Positions 23,327-31,160 of a stretch of 33,986 nucleotides of DNA are shown in pieces. This DNA comes from Alphaproteobacteria bacterium (lineage in GTDB: Bacteria > Pseudomonadota > Alphaproteobacteria > Elsterales > Elsteraceae). Numbering within the stretch: the first letter of the stretch is position 1; each line of letters opens with the position of its first letter. Made by a program: the position numbers and the translations under genes. The notes beneath the pieces were generated by a model. It worked only from the letters and a program-made list of their open reading frames with translations, made no database searches and had not been told where the DNA came from. Location of the stretch: assembly GCA_004292755.1 (NCBI GenBank), contig RDXE01000066.1, positions 1 to 33,986 on the forward strand, given 5' to 3'.

Positions 23327-23343
23327 ACATACGGATCGTATGC
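23327..23343. promoter_or_regulatory. TetR-type operator 2
   Basis: CATAC and GTATG arms around a 5-base spacer (GGATC) repeat the GACATAC-N5-GTATG pattern of operator 1. The centres are 30 bases apart, close to three helical turns, so two repressor dimers could bind on one DNA face. Confidence 0.65.
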
Positions 23344-23374
23344 CAACAGATGCCACGGTCAAGTAGGAGCCGCC

Positions 23375-24088
23375 ATGGTCGCCGTTCACGAGCGTGCCAG
23401 CCCCCCCATCACCCGATGGGGGGCACCCCACGCAGACATTCCATTCCTCGCTGAGATCGAGGAAATCGCCTCAAAACCCCCCTTTGAATACTCAATGTGG
23501 GATGCCCTTGTCGCGCCGTTTGGCGTGACACCGCGCGCGTTTCTGGAGGCAATGCTCGCGGCGAATGCCGCCAACTGGGGCGCGGTTGAGGATTTTCTCG
23601 TGCTTGAAGTCGAGGGCCGCCCCGTCGCTGCGTGCGCAGTGTTCGATGCCCCCCTTGAGCCGTGCGACCGCCGCCCGGTGAAGCTTGAGCGGTTACCGGA
23701 GGTCGGGCGCTTGCTTGGCTGGGACACTGAGACGACCAACGGCTTCCGCGATCACTACAACACCCTGTGGGGGGCACCCGACCCGATCTTCCTCCAACCG
23801 CAGGCTCCTGTGCTCATTGAAAGCGTCGGCGTGCTGGACGGTTTCCGCGGGCGTGGGCTGGGTGAACGGTTGATGCTGGAAGCCAAGGCCACCGCCAAGG
23901 AGCGCGGTTACGACACGATCGGCATCATGGTGATCCACGGCAATGATCGCGCTCAGCAGCTGTATGAGCGGCATTTTGAGCGCTGGGCGTCGTTCTACCC
24001 TGCCGTGTTCGATCACAAGTTTCCGGGTCTTACCAAGTATCGCGCCAAGCTGACCAGCACCGAGAGCGATCCCGATCAAGCGGCGTGA
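23375..24088 (+). CDS. GNAT-family N-acetyltransferase
   Basis: The protein has 237 residues; AGGAGCCGCC lies before the ATG. Residues about 145-220 hold the GNAT acetyl-CoA fold: VLIESVGVLDGFRGRGLGERLMLEAKATAKERGY, with the Q/R-x-x-G-x-G/A pyrophosphate loop as RGRGLG. DTIGIMVIHGNDRAQQLYERHF follows, as in motif B. The N-terminal ~140 residues are longer than in a minimal GNAT and may determine substrate. It is probably controlled by the divergent TetR repressor through the two palindromes upstream, which suggests an inducible detoxifying or modifying acetylation. The substrate is not known. Confidence 0.82.
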   Translation: MVAVHERASPPITRWGAPHADIPFLAEIEEIASKPPFEYSMWDALVAPFGVTPRAFLEAMLAANAANWGAVEDFLVLEVEGRPVAACAVFDAPLEPCDRRPVKLERLPEVGRLLGWDTETTNGFRDHYNTLWGAPDPIFLQPQAPVLIESVGVLDGFRGRGLGERLMLEAKATAKERGYDTIGIMVIHGNDRAQQLYERHFERWASFYPAVFDHKFPGLTKYRAKLTSTESDPDQAA

Positions 24089-24141
24089 TCACTCACGTTC
24101 ATCAGCCGCGCGGACGCCAAGGTCTGGACGTCACCGGCTTG

Positions 24142-24209
24142 GCCATCCATTCAGGATGGCATCGACTGTCAACGCGGGTCCCCTCCCGCCGCCTGGGCGA
24201 CGGGAGGGG
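24142..24209. terminator. Two hairpins between convergent genes
   Basis: GCCATCC/GGATGGC (24142-24148 and 24154-24160) is a 7-bp stem with a 5-base loop. CCCCTCCCG/CGGGAGGGG (24180-24188 and 24201-24209) is a 9-bp GC-rich stem. They sit between the ends of the convergent GNAT and aapJ-like genes. Neither has a clear T-run, so termination is likely but not certain. Confidence 0.5.
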
Positions 24210-24217
24210 GCTGTCGC

Positions 24218-25240
24218 CTACCGGAACGGTGGGGAATACATCAGGCCACCCTTGGTCCACAGGTTGTTGACGCCGCGGGAGAGGCCGAGGGGGGTGTCGG
24301 CGCCGAGGTTGCGCTCGTACATCTCGCCGTAATTGCCGACGGCTTTGATGACATTGATCACCCAATTGTCGGCCAATTGAGCACCGCGGGAGAAGCCTGC
24401 TTCGCGACCGAGGAACCGCATCATCGCGGGGTCTTTGGTTTCAGCGGCCATGCGTTCCACATTGGCCTGGGTGAGACCCATTTCTTCGGCTTCGATCAGG
24501 GCGAAGACCGTCCACTTCACAATGTCGAACAACTGGTCATCGCCATGACGAACCAGCGGCGCCAGCGGCTCTTTCGAGATCACTTCGGGCAGCACGACGT
24601 ATTGGCGCGGGTCTGGCGCCACGGCGCGCGCCGAGGCCAGGGCCGAGCGGTCAGTGGTATAGACATCGCACCGACCGGAGAAGAACGCCGCGCGGATTTC
24701 GTCGGACGACTCGATCACCACAGCGTTGAAGCGCATGTTGTTGGAGCGGAAATAGTCCGCCAAGTTCAATTCTGTCGTCGTGCCGGGTTGCACGCACACC
24801 GTGGCGCCATCCAACTCCCGCGCGCTCTTGATCCCGGAGCGTGCGCTGACCATCAGCCCTTGGCCGTCGTAGAAGATCGGCGGGGCGAAGTTGAAGCCCA
24901 GGGTTGTGTCGCGGCTGAAGGTCCAGGTGGTGACCCGTGCCAGCATGTCCACTTCACCATTCTGCAACGCCGGGAAGCGGTTGGCCGAGGTGGTGGTGAC
25001 GAAGTTCACCTTGCCAGCATCGCCAAACAGCGCAGCCGCTACCGCGCGACAGGTGTCGGCATCCATCCCACGCATCACGCCGCGATTGTCTGGTGCTGCC
25101 CAGCCCGCCGTTGGCTGTGGGATGCCGCAGCGAATATCTCCGCGGGCACGGATCTGGTCGAGAATGGCGCCTGCCTGAACCGGTACGGCAGCCACCAACG
25201 CTGTGCCAAGCACAGCGGTTGCAAGGGCTAAGGATTTCAC
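24218..25240 (-). CDS. aapJ: General L-amino acid ABC transporter substrate-binding protein
   Basis: The protein has 340 residues and starts at GTG 25240 with GGGGAG before it. The N-terminus MKSLALATAVLGTALVAAVPVQAGA is a Sec signal peptide. ILDQIRARGDIRCGIPQ, MRGMDADTCRAVAAALFGDAGKV, NGEVDMLARVTTWTFSRDTTLGFNF and PIFYDGQGLMV are the order seen in AapJ/BztA proteins, which bind a broad range of L-amino acids in the periplasm. WTVFALIEAEEMGLTQANVE is another family block. The aapQMP permease and ATPase genes are not adjacent, so it is a stand-alone copy that may feed a transporter encoded elsewhere. Confidence 0.85.
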   Translation of the reverse strand: MKSLALATAVLGTALVAAVPVQAGAILDQIRARGDIRCGIPQPTAGWAAPDNRGVMRGMDADTCRAVAAALFGDAGKVNFVTTTSANRFPALQNGEVDMLARVTTWTFSRDTTLGFNFAPPIFYDGQGLMVSARSGIKSARELDGATVCVQPGTTTELNLADYFRSNNMRFNAVVIESSDEIRAAFFSGRCDVYTTDRSALASARAVAPDPRQYVVLPEVISKEPLAPLVRHGDDQLFDIVKWTVFALIEAEEMGLTQANVERMAAETKDPAMMRFLGREAGFSRGAQLADNWVINVIKAVGNYGEMYERNLGADTPLGLSRGVNNLWTKGGLMYSPPFR

Positions 25241-25333
25241 AGCTTGCTCCCCAATTGATGCGCCGACACGCGGCCAGCGCTACTCCCCTCCGAAGCCGCT
25301 GACCGCAGCAGAGGCCATGGGCTCGGTGGGGCT

Positions 25334-25363
25334 ATCTGAGAAGCGCTGCGGCCTCTATGTCAA
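25334..25363 (-). promoter_or_regulatory. Possible promoter for the aapJ-like gene
   Basis: On the - strand TTGACA (25363-25358) is followed after 18 bases by TCAGAT (25339-25334). The -35 is perfect and the -10 is weak. It lies ~94 bases before the start, in the 176-base gap after the FAD oxidoreductase gene. Confidence 0.35.
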
Positions 25364-25416
25364 TCCTGTGTCATTTCAGGATCAGCCGTCGGTGCAGGGC
25401 GCAGGGTCACGCCCCG

Positions 25417-26793
25417 CTATCCTGCCGCGTAGAGATGGGTTTGCCCAAGGCGCGGGGTCCAGTTCGGATCGTCCCAGGCGAGCATCTTGCCGGGGTTGAG
25501 CAGGCCTTTGGGGTCGGCCTCGCGCTTGAACGCCAGATGAACCTGATCGATCGCCTTCATGCCGCCTTCTTCCAGGGTGAACACGTGGGGATCAAAAATA
25601 GGACAGCCCGCCGCCTCATGCAGCGCCATGATCTCCTGCAAACGTGCCTCAGTGGTGTAGCGCACAATCGGCAACCCAACGCAGGTGACCTGACCGTGGA
25701 ACCGCACGAATTCTAGATGCGGAATCACTTCATCGCCAAAGGCGTCAGCCATCTTGGCCACCAGACTGAGATTGTTGGGCCGGGGATACAACACCTGCAA
25801 GTAGGTGATGCCCTTGTCGGTTTTCAGTGTCTGCAGCGTGGTGTGGTTCCAGGAGTATTCATAGAGCGGAACCTCTCCCTCGCCATCGGTGCGGTGCACC
25901 AGACGCCCGCCATGTTCCGCCAGCAGCACCTCCGCCGCTTCGACATTGGCTGTCGCCACCATCGCCAGCACGATGGCGTGACCTTCGGGTAGAGCGTCGC
26001 GGAAGCCTTTGAAATGAAGCTGCGGGATGGGTGCCGCGATCACAGACAACAGCTTTTTGGCAATGCCGTCACACTCCCCCAACGCCTGGGCAAACGCCGC
26101 GGCATCGATGAAGGATGGGAAGGCGAACACCAGCTCACTCCAGGGAATCGCCGCCGTCAGCGGCATTTCCACTTCCGTGATCACGCCATTGGTGCCATAG
26201 GCGTGGTTGACCTTCTGGATGTCTGCGCCGCGCAGTTCCAGCACGCGCGGTTCGGCTTCCATGGTCACCACGCGCACGCCCAGAATGTTGCCGGGATCGC
26301 GCAGCAAGCCCCAGCCGATGGAGCCGATACCGCCGGAGCCCCCGGCGATAAAGCCAGCAACCGTCGCCGTGCGCTTGGTGGAGGGGAAGAAGCGTACCTC
26401 CTGCCCGCTATCGGCACGGGTTGCTTCGTCCAGTGCCAGCATTTTGACGCCCGCCTCGCAGCGCACCGCACCGGGCTTGATCCAGCGGATCGCCTCCATC
26501 GCCGTGGTGTCGAGGATGACACCCCCCTTCAGCGGCATGGCCTGGCCGTAGTTGCCGGTGCCCGCACCGCGCACAGTCACCGGCACGTCGTGAGCATAGG
26601 CGGTGCGCAGCACGTGGATGATGTCGGCCTCGGAGCGCACCTGGACCAGCAGATCGCCCGCAACATCGCGGAGCTGCCGCTTCAGCACTGGGCTGTACCA
26701 ATAAAAGTCGCGGCTTTTCTGGCGCACCAACGCGGTATCATCGGTGCGCGGAATGTCGCCAAGGGCATCCAGGAACTGAGGTGAGAGCGGCAT
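25417..26793 (-). CDS. GlcD-like FAD-binding oxidoreductase
   Basis: The protein has 458 residues from ATG 26793, with AGGAGA 13 bases upstream. The N-terminal half has the PCMH/VAO FAD-binding fold: VRSEADIIHVLRTAYAHDVP, VTVRGAGTGNYGQAMPLKGG, FIAGGSGGIGSIGWGLLRDP, NHAYGTNGVITEVEMPL. The end FKREADPKGLLNPGKMLAWD is the C-terminal signature of the glycolate/D-lactate oxidase group. It probably oxidises a hydroxy acid or alcohol to a keto compound. It starts 13 bases after the permease gene, so substrate uptake and oxidation are linked in one operon. No Fe-S motif is present. Confidence 0.8.
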   Translation of the reverse strand: MPLSPQFLDALGDIPRTDDTALVRQKSRDFYWYSPVLKRQLRDVAGDLLVQVRSEADIIHVLRTAYAHDVPVTVRGAGTGNYGQAMPLKGGVILDTTAMEAIRWIKPGAVRCEAGVKMLALDEATRADSGQEVRFFPSTKRTATVAGFIAGGSGGIGSIGWGLLRDPGNILGVRVVTMEAEPRVLELRGADIQKVNHAYGTNGVITEVEMPLTAAIPWSELVFAFPSFIDAAAFAQALGECDGIAKKLLSVIAAPIPQLHFKGFRDALPEGHAIVLAMVATANVEAAEVLLAEHGGRLVHRTDGEGEVPLYEYSWNHTTLQTLKTDKGITYLQVLYPRPNNLSLVAKMADAFGDEVIPHLEFVRFHGQVTCVGLPIVRYTTEARLQEIMALHEAAGCPIFDPHVFTLEEGGMKAIDQVHLAFKREADPKGLLNPGKMLAWDDPNWTPRLGQTHLYAAG

Positions 26794-26806
26794 TGGGGGA
26801 GGTCTC

Positions 26807-27601
26807 CTAATTCTCGCGCGCGACGGCGCTTTCATGCCAACGGCGCAACATCAGATGGCTGATCAGACTGAGCAGCAGATAGATCACAATCCCGGCACTG
26901 GAGATTAAGAACAACGCTGCGAACATTCGCGGGATTTGTAAGCGGTATCCAGCCTCCAGAATCCGATAAGCAAGGCCGGAAGCAACACCGCCCGATCCGG
27001 CGACAAACTCGGCCACCACAGCGCCAATCAGCGACAGCCCGCCGGAAATCTTCAGGCCCGCCAAGTAGTAGGGCAGGGCGTTGGGAATCCGCAGCAGCCA
27101 GAGTTGCTGCCACCGGCTGGCGCCGTAGAGCTGGAACAGGTTCAACAGGTTATGGTCGGTGGAGCGCAGGCCCAATGTGGCATTTGAGACCACGGGGAAG
27201 AACGCAACAATCCACGCCAGCACCAGCATCGCCGTGAAGGGATCTTTCACCCAGATGATCAGCAGCGGCGCGATTGCCACCACGGGTGTGACCTGCAGCA
27301 CGATGGCGTAGGGCAACAGCGCCAATTCCACCCAGCGCGCCGATACGAACAGGATCGCCAGTAAGGCCCCACCCACCGCGGCCAGCGCGAAGGCAGAAAC
27401 GGTGACGGCCAACGTCAAGCCAAGGCTAGAGGCCAGCAGGTCGAAGTCCGTGCCCAGCGCTCGCCAGATCGCCGAGGGCGGTGGCAGGATGAAGGGATTG
27501 ATGCGCCAGACAGTCACCGCCACCTCCCACCCGCCGATCAGCAGCACGGCAACCAGCAGGGGAGCCAGAATGGCGGTAACAGTGTCGCGAGACAGGGTCA
27601 T
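26807..27601 (-). CDS. ABC transporter permease (SsuC/TauC type)
   Basis: The protein has 264 residues. The start is ATG 27601 of an ATGA overlap with the ATPase stop, so the two are coupled. It has about six hydrophobic helices (TAILAPLLVAVLLIGGWEVAV, LAVTVSAFALAAVGGALLAI, AMLVLAWIVAFFPVVSNATL). The EAA-like loop FQLYGASRWQQLWLLRIPNA, then LPYYLAGLKISGGLSLIGAV, contacts the ATPase. The family carries nitrate, sulfonates, taurine or thiamine-precursor-like compounds. With an NMT1-type binding protein and a GlcD-like oxidase, the cargo is probably a small organic compound. Confidence 0.87.
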   Translation of the reverse strand: MTLSRDTVTAILAPLLVAVLLIGGWEVAVTVWRINPFILPPPSAIWRALGTDFDLLASSLGLTLAVTVSAFALAAVGGALLAILFVSARWVELALLPYAIVLQVTPVVAIAPLLIIWVKDPFTAMLVLAWIVAFFPVVSNATLGLRSTDHNLLNLFQLYGASRWQQLWLLRIPNALPYYLAGLKISGGLSLIGAVVAEFVAGSGGVASGLAYRILEAGYRLQIPRMFAALFLISSAGIVIYLLLSLISHLMLRRWHESAVAREN

Positions 27602-28365
27602 GCTGCCATCGCCTCCTTCAGCGCTGCGGAGACCCGGCGGCACTCCTCGTTGTAGGTGGGGGAGGTGCGGAACACGTCGTCGCGCACCTCTGGCCCTGCG
27701 ATGGTGAGGTCAGCCGTAATCCGCCCCGGGCGCGGTGCCATCACCACCACGCGGGTGGACAGATACACACTCTCATAAACGGAGTGGGTGACGAACACAG
27801 CCGTGAAGCCCAAATCCCGCCACAGGGCCAGCAGGTCATCATTCAATTTCAGGCGGGTGATCTCATCCAGAGCGGCGAAGGGCTCGTCCATCAGCAGCAC
27901 GCGTGGCCGGGTGACCAGCGCGCGGGCGATCGAGACCCGCATCTTCATGCCGCCTGACAGCGCCCGCGGATAGGCGTCGGCAAAGTCAGCAAGACCAACC
28001 ATCGCCAGCGCGTCCAATACCAGGGGACGCACAGCGCTGCGTGGTTGACGCTTTAGGGTCAGTGGCAGGGCGACGTTGGCTGCAACCGTCGCCCATGGCA
28101 TCAGAGTCGGTTCCTGGAAGACAAAACCGAGGGAGCGTTCTGGCCGACCACTTGCGTCAACTGTGGTGGTTGGCCAATCGATGCTGCCAACGGTCGGCTC
28201 CCCCAACCCAGCGATCAGGCGCAGGATGGTGGACTTGCCACAGCCCGACGGGCCGACCAGGGACAGGAATTCGCCCTGGGCGATGTCGAGGTCGACACCG
28301 CGCAGGGCTTCGGTTCCGGTGGTGTAGGACTTGCCTATGCCAGCAAGTCGCACGACTGGACGCAT
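27598..28365 (-). CDS. ABC transporter ATP-binding protein (SsuB/TauB type)
   Basis: The protein has 255 residues. Walker A is GPSGCGKST (38-46), the signature is ALSGGMKMRVSIARAL, Walker B is VLLMDEPFAALDEITR and the H-loop is VFVTHSVYESVYLS. The signature reads LSGGMKMR where LSGGMRQR is usual, a mild change. The TRLKLNDDLLALWRDLGFTA and APRPGRITADLTIAGPEVRD segments are typical of the nitrate/sulfonate/taurine importer group. It starts 14 bases after the binding-protein gene and is coupled to the permease. Confidence 0.9.
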   Translation of the reverse strand: MRPVVRLAGIGKSYTTGTEALRGVDLDIAQGEFLSLVGPSGCGKSTILRLIAGLGEPTVGSIDWPTTTVDASGRPERSLGFVFQEPTLMPWATVAANVALPLTLKRQPRSAVRPLVLDALAMVGLADFADAYPRALSGGMKMRVSIARALVTRPRVLLMDEPFAALDEITRLKLNDDLLALWRDLGFTAVFVTHSVYESVYLSTRVVVMAPRPGRITADLTIAGPEVRDDVFRTSPTYNEECRRVSAALKEAMAA

Positions 28366-28379
28366 GGAGGGCGATCCAG

Positions 28380-29381
28380 TCAGGGCTTGATCGACAGGCC
28401 GTGGCCCTTGTTGACAAAGGCCGTGGTGAACGCCGTCTGCCAGGGCATGGTGGCCGGATAGACACCCGCCTGAACCGTGGTCTCGAAGAACGACTTCCAG
28501 CGCGCTTCCGTCATGGCGCCGATGCCAGCGCGCAGGCTGTCGCCGCTGTCAACGATGCCGTACTGGCGCATCAAAGCAATGGAGTTGGCGATCTTGGCGT
28601 CGCTCATCTCGGGATTGTCCCGCTTGATCAGCGTGTTGCCGGGGGTCGGATCGCGGTAGATGTAGTGGTACCAGCCCTCAATCGTCGCTTCGACAAAGGC
28701 CTGCACCACCTGCGGCTGCTGTTGGATCAGGCTTTGCGGCAGCACGATCATGCAGGAATAGGTGTCGTACCCGGCATCGGCCAGCAGATGCACCACCGGG
28801 GTCACCCCGGCCTCCTGGATGGCAAACGGCTCGGAGGTCAAAAAGCCCTGTTGGATCACAGACTTGTCGGCCAGGAACGGCGCCATGCTGAAGGTGTACG
28901 GGCGGATTTGGGAGTCGCTGAAGCCGAACTTTGCGCGCAGGAACGACCAGTAGGAGGTGCGGGCGGCCGCGGAAATCAAGATCGGCTTGCCGCGCATGGC
29001 CTCCAGGCTGTCATTGCCCTGGCCGGGGTGGGCAATCAGCACCTGCGGGTTCTTCTGGAACAGGGCCGCCACAGCGACCATGGGAATACCCTGATTGGTG
29101 TAATTGAACACCGAGAACCCGTCAGAGAACATTTGTGCATTGACCACGCCCGAGACGAGGTTTTGCGCAACATTCTGCTGTGGACCGCCCATACGGATGG
29201 TGACATCCAAGCCGCGTTGGCGATACAGGCCCATCGCCAAGGCTTGGTAGAAGCCGCCATGCTCGGCCTGGGCAAGCCAATCGGTGCCGAAGGTCAGGCG
29301 GGTTGGCTGTTGAGCCAGCGATGGCCCGGCGGCAAAAGTGCCGAGCGCGAGCGCTGCAGCGGCGAAGAAGAGACGGCGCAT
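28380..29381 (-). CDS. NMT1/SsuA-like ABC substrate-binding protein
   Basis: The protein has 333 residues. I chose ATG 29381 because MRRLFFAAAALALGTFAAGPSLAQQ is a clear Sec signal peptide; upstream codons are not. The mature part reads RLTFGTDWLAQAEHGGFYQA, LYRQRGLDVTIRMGGPQQNV, VNAQMFSDGFSVFNYTNQGI and KPILISAAARTSYWSFLRAK. This is the NMT1/THI5-like fold used for pyrimidine precursors, sulfonates and aromatic compounds. It is the first gene of an operon with ATPase, permease and FAD oxidoreductase. The ligand cannot be named from sequence. Confidence 0.87.
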   Translation of the reverse strand: MRRLFFAAAALALGTFAAGPSLAQQPTRLTFGTDWLAQAEHGGFYQALAMGLYRQRGLDVTIRMGGPQQNVAQNLVSGVVNAQMFSDGFSVFNYTNQGIPMVAVAALFQKNPQVLIAHPGQGNDSLEAMRGKPILISAAARTSYWSFLRAKFGFSDSQIRPYTFSMAPFLADKSVIQQGFLTSEPFAIQEAGVTPVVHLLADAGYDTYSCMIVLPQSLIQQQPQVVQAFVEATIEGWYHYIYRDPTPGNTLIKRDNPEMSDAKIANSIALMRQYGIVDSGDSLRAGIGAMTEARWKSFFETTVQAGVYPATMPWQTAFTTAFVNKGHGLSIKP

Positions 29382-29525
29382 CCTGGCGTGCTCCCGTGAC
29401 TGTCTGGACCAAGGGTGTCGGACGAATGGTCCGGCGGCGCGCTGTCGCATGCAACGCCAGGGCCACTCCCCCCCGCCCACAAGCCATAGCCGCTTTGAGC
29501 CTCCGCGAACAGCGCCGTCGTGCCG

Positions 29526-29548
29526 CCCTGCCCAAAGAATGGGCAGGG
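29526..29548 (-). terminator. Hairpin after the patatin-like gene
   Basis: CCCTGCCC and GGGCAGGG are perfect 8-bp arms around a 7-base loop. The hairpin lies 6 bases past the stop of the patatin-like gene on the - strand. No T-run follows. Confidence 0.5.
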
Positions 29549-29554
29549 TGCAGA

Positions 29555-30691
29555 TCAAGCAGCCTTGGCCCAGCGGATGGGCACCACGTTGCTGTCCTCC
29601 AGCCGGGGCAGCACGTGGCTGTGGATCACCCGGGTTGCTTCGCGCTTGCCTTCATCGAACAACTCAATCGTTTCATTGAAGTAGTCAAAGAACCCACGCT
29701 CGCTCTGCACCTCGACCGGCAGAACATCAACAGGGTGGTAGAGCGCGCTGCGCAGAGCCCCGCTCGCCACGCCGCGATTGATAAAGTCAATGTGGTGGAT
29801 TTGTTGCATGTACGAGCTGTCAAACCACAGCTTGGTTTCCAAATCCTCAATGTCGAGACTGGTGCGTGGAAGGTTACCCTGCCAATCGAACCGGCGCGGT
29901 CGAGCAACCAGGATCGTGTCGGCCGCAATCAATTCGTTCAGCAGGAACTGGCGAACATAGGCGCCATCAATGCGCTTCTGGCTCTCGAAGCCATAGCGCG
30001 TAAGCCAGAGCGCGTCGCGAATGGCGCCTGCGGTGATGGTGCGCGGCAAAGTGGCTGGCAGAACGCCGCCCGTGGCACTGGTGCGCCGCCGCGGCGGCGT
30101 CGCGGTGTCGCCGTCACCGTCACAGAAGGCAGGATTGCCGTAGGCGCGCCACAGATCATACCCAGCCGGGTTCATGTGAACCAATTCCACACCACGGCGC
30201 GGGGCATAGCTGTTGAGGAACAGTGGGCGATCCCAGCTGTTGAAGCAGCTTGCCATCGCCTCAAACAGCTCATCGGAGCGGGTTGGCACCCACATCTGCG
30301 CTGGCATCAGGCGTTCAAGCCAATCGTTTGCAGTCACGGGTGGGGGCGAGGTGAGGAATCGACTCCAGTATTCCGTGGTGGCGGTGCGGAACACCCCCTC
30401 CACGCCGCCGGTCATCAAGGACCACAGCGAGGCGGGCTTGGGGTCTGGTTGCTTTTGATGCGCGATCGCGGCGGCCAATTCCTGGCGCAGATCGGCATTC
30501 TCCAAATAGCGCCACGTCCAGTGAATCATGCCGGACGTGCAGGAAATCAGATCGGGCTCAACACCTGCGGCGCGCGCTGCAGTTAACACTCCCGCCCCAA
30601 AGCCATTGGCGCCGGCCAATCCGCCGAGGGCAAAGGCGATGCGGTGGGGGGGCTGAGGTACGGGCAAGCTGGGCGGCTGCGAGGCGGGCAT
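29555..30691 (-). CDS. Patatin-like phospholipase domain protein
   Basis: The protein has 378 residues. It begins with a proline-rich leader and then RIAFALGGLAGANGFGAGVL, the glycine-rich oxyanion loop of patatins. ISCTSGMIHW (Ser 53) is in the nucleophile position, but the usual G-x-S-x-G reads C-T-S-G-M, so both glycines are replaced. The dyad aspartate is QKRIDGAYVRQFLLNELI (Asp 242, D-G-A), followed by ADTILVARP as usual. A C-terminal helical part, FFDYFNETIELFDEG, also resembles patatin enzymes. It could be a lipase with an unusual elbow or a non-catalytic member. It is 173 bases upstream of the transport operon on the same strand. Confidence 0.75.
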   Translation of the reverse strand: MPASQPPSLPVPQPPHRIAFALGGLAGANGFGAGVLTAARAAGVEPDLISCTSGMIHWTWRYLENADLRQELAAAIAHQKQPDPKPASLWSLMTGGVEGVFRTATTEYWSRFLTSPPPVTANDWLERLMPAQMWVPTRSDELFEAMASCFNSWDRPLFLNSYAPRRGVELVHMNPAGYDLWRAYGNPAFCDGDGDTATPPRRRTSATGGVLPATLPRTITAGAIRDALWLTRYGFESQKRIDGAYVRQFLLNELIAADTILVARPRRFDWQGNLPRTSLDIEDLETKLWFDSSYMQQIHHIDFINRGVASGALRSALYHPVDVLPVEVQSERGFFDYFNETIELFDEGKREATRVIHSHVLPRLEDSNVVPIRWAKAA

Positions 30692-31160
30692 GGGACAATC
30701 TCTGCTGGCGGGACAGGGAGGTGCGCGCTTCTGCCTAGATCAGATGGGATAGTCTATGGGAAATGCAGAAGCGACTCGCAGCAAAAAAAGCACCGAAGCG
30801 CGGCGACAGCTAGAAATAATGACTTAGAATAGAGCGACGGTCTGTCATTTCTCTGCAATTTTGTAGTCATATTAGGGATATTGCTGTCTCCGGGAGCGAC
30901 AACGCACCTGATGTGACCTGTCGATATTCATTTTGAAATTGCATATTTATATGCTTTAAATGCATATCGCGAGCATTTTGTCGCAGTCTTCGGTTGGTTC
31001 TGCGCTCGGTGGAGCGACAGCGCGTTACGATCCCGCTACGGCAAATCTTCCACCACCGATGCACCTGTCAGTCGTAAAGAGTCTTTCTCGCCAACACGTG
31101 AACGGCTATGCAACAGCCGCAGCGCGGTTGCGGACACGCGGGAGAGGGAGGGCAGGGGTG
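30692..31160. other. AT-rich gene-free stretch with promoter elements
   Basis: Between the divergent patatin-like and hydrolase genes lie about 470 bases clearly poorer in G+C than the rest. I see no supportable gene here; an ORF running into the hydrolase from 30960 has no ribosome binding site. The stretch holds a palindrome and a promoter-like pair near 30933-30961. Confidence 0.5.
30933..30961 (+). promoter_or_regulatory. Promoter-like pair with palindrome
   Basis: TTGAAA (30933-30938) and TTTAAA (30955-30960) are 16 bases apart. Between them is the perfect palindrome GCATAT-TT-ATATGC (30941-30954). A regulator could bind here for the hydrolase gene ~200 bases on. Confidence 0.4.

Noticed and set aside
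22990-23431. Longer start for the TetR gene at 23431
   Set aside because: The extra 47 codons run through the promoter and operators; ATG 23290 gives the normal TetR N-terminus.
24377-25231. A 284-codon + strand frame opposite the AapJ-like gene
   Set aside because: AapJ motifs on the - strand are unmistakable; this frame shows none.
26014-26784. A 256-codon + strand frame opposite the FAD oxidoreductase gene
   Set aside because: Shadow of the GlcD-like gene on the - strand.
28041-29399. A 452-codon open frame on the + strand opposite the ATPase and binding-protein genes
   Set aside because: It is antisense to two clearly recognisable proteins, is rich in R, H, G and Q without family motifs, and has no ribosome binding site. 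It is a GC-rich shadow frame.
29303-30586. A 427-codon + strand frame opposite the patatin-like gene
   Set aside because: Same reasons: antisense to a protein with catalytic-type motifs, and low-complexity content.
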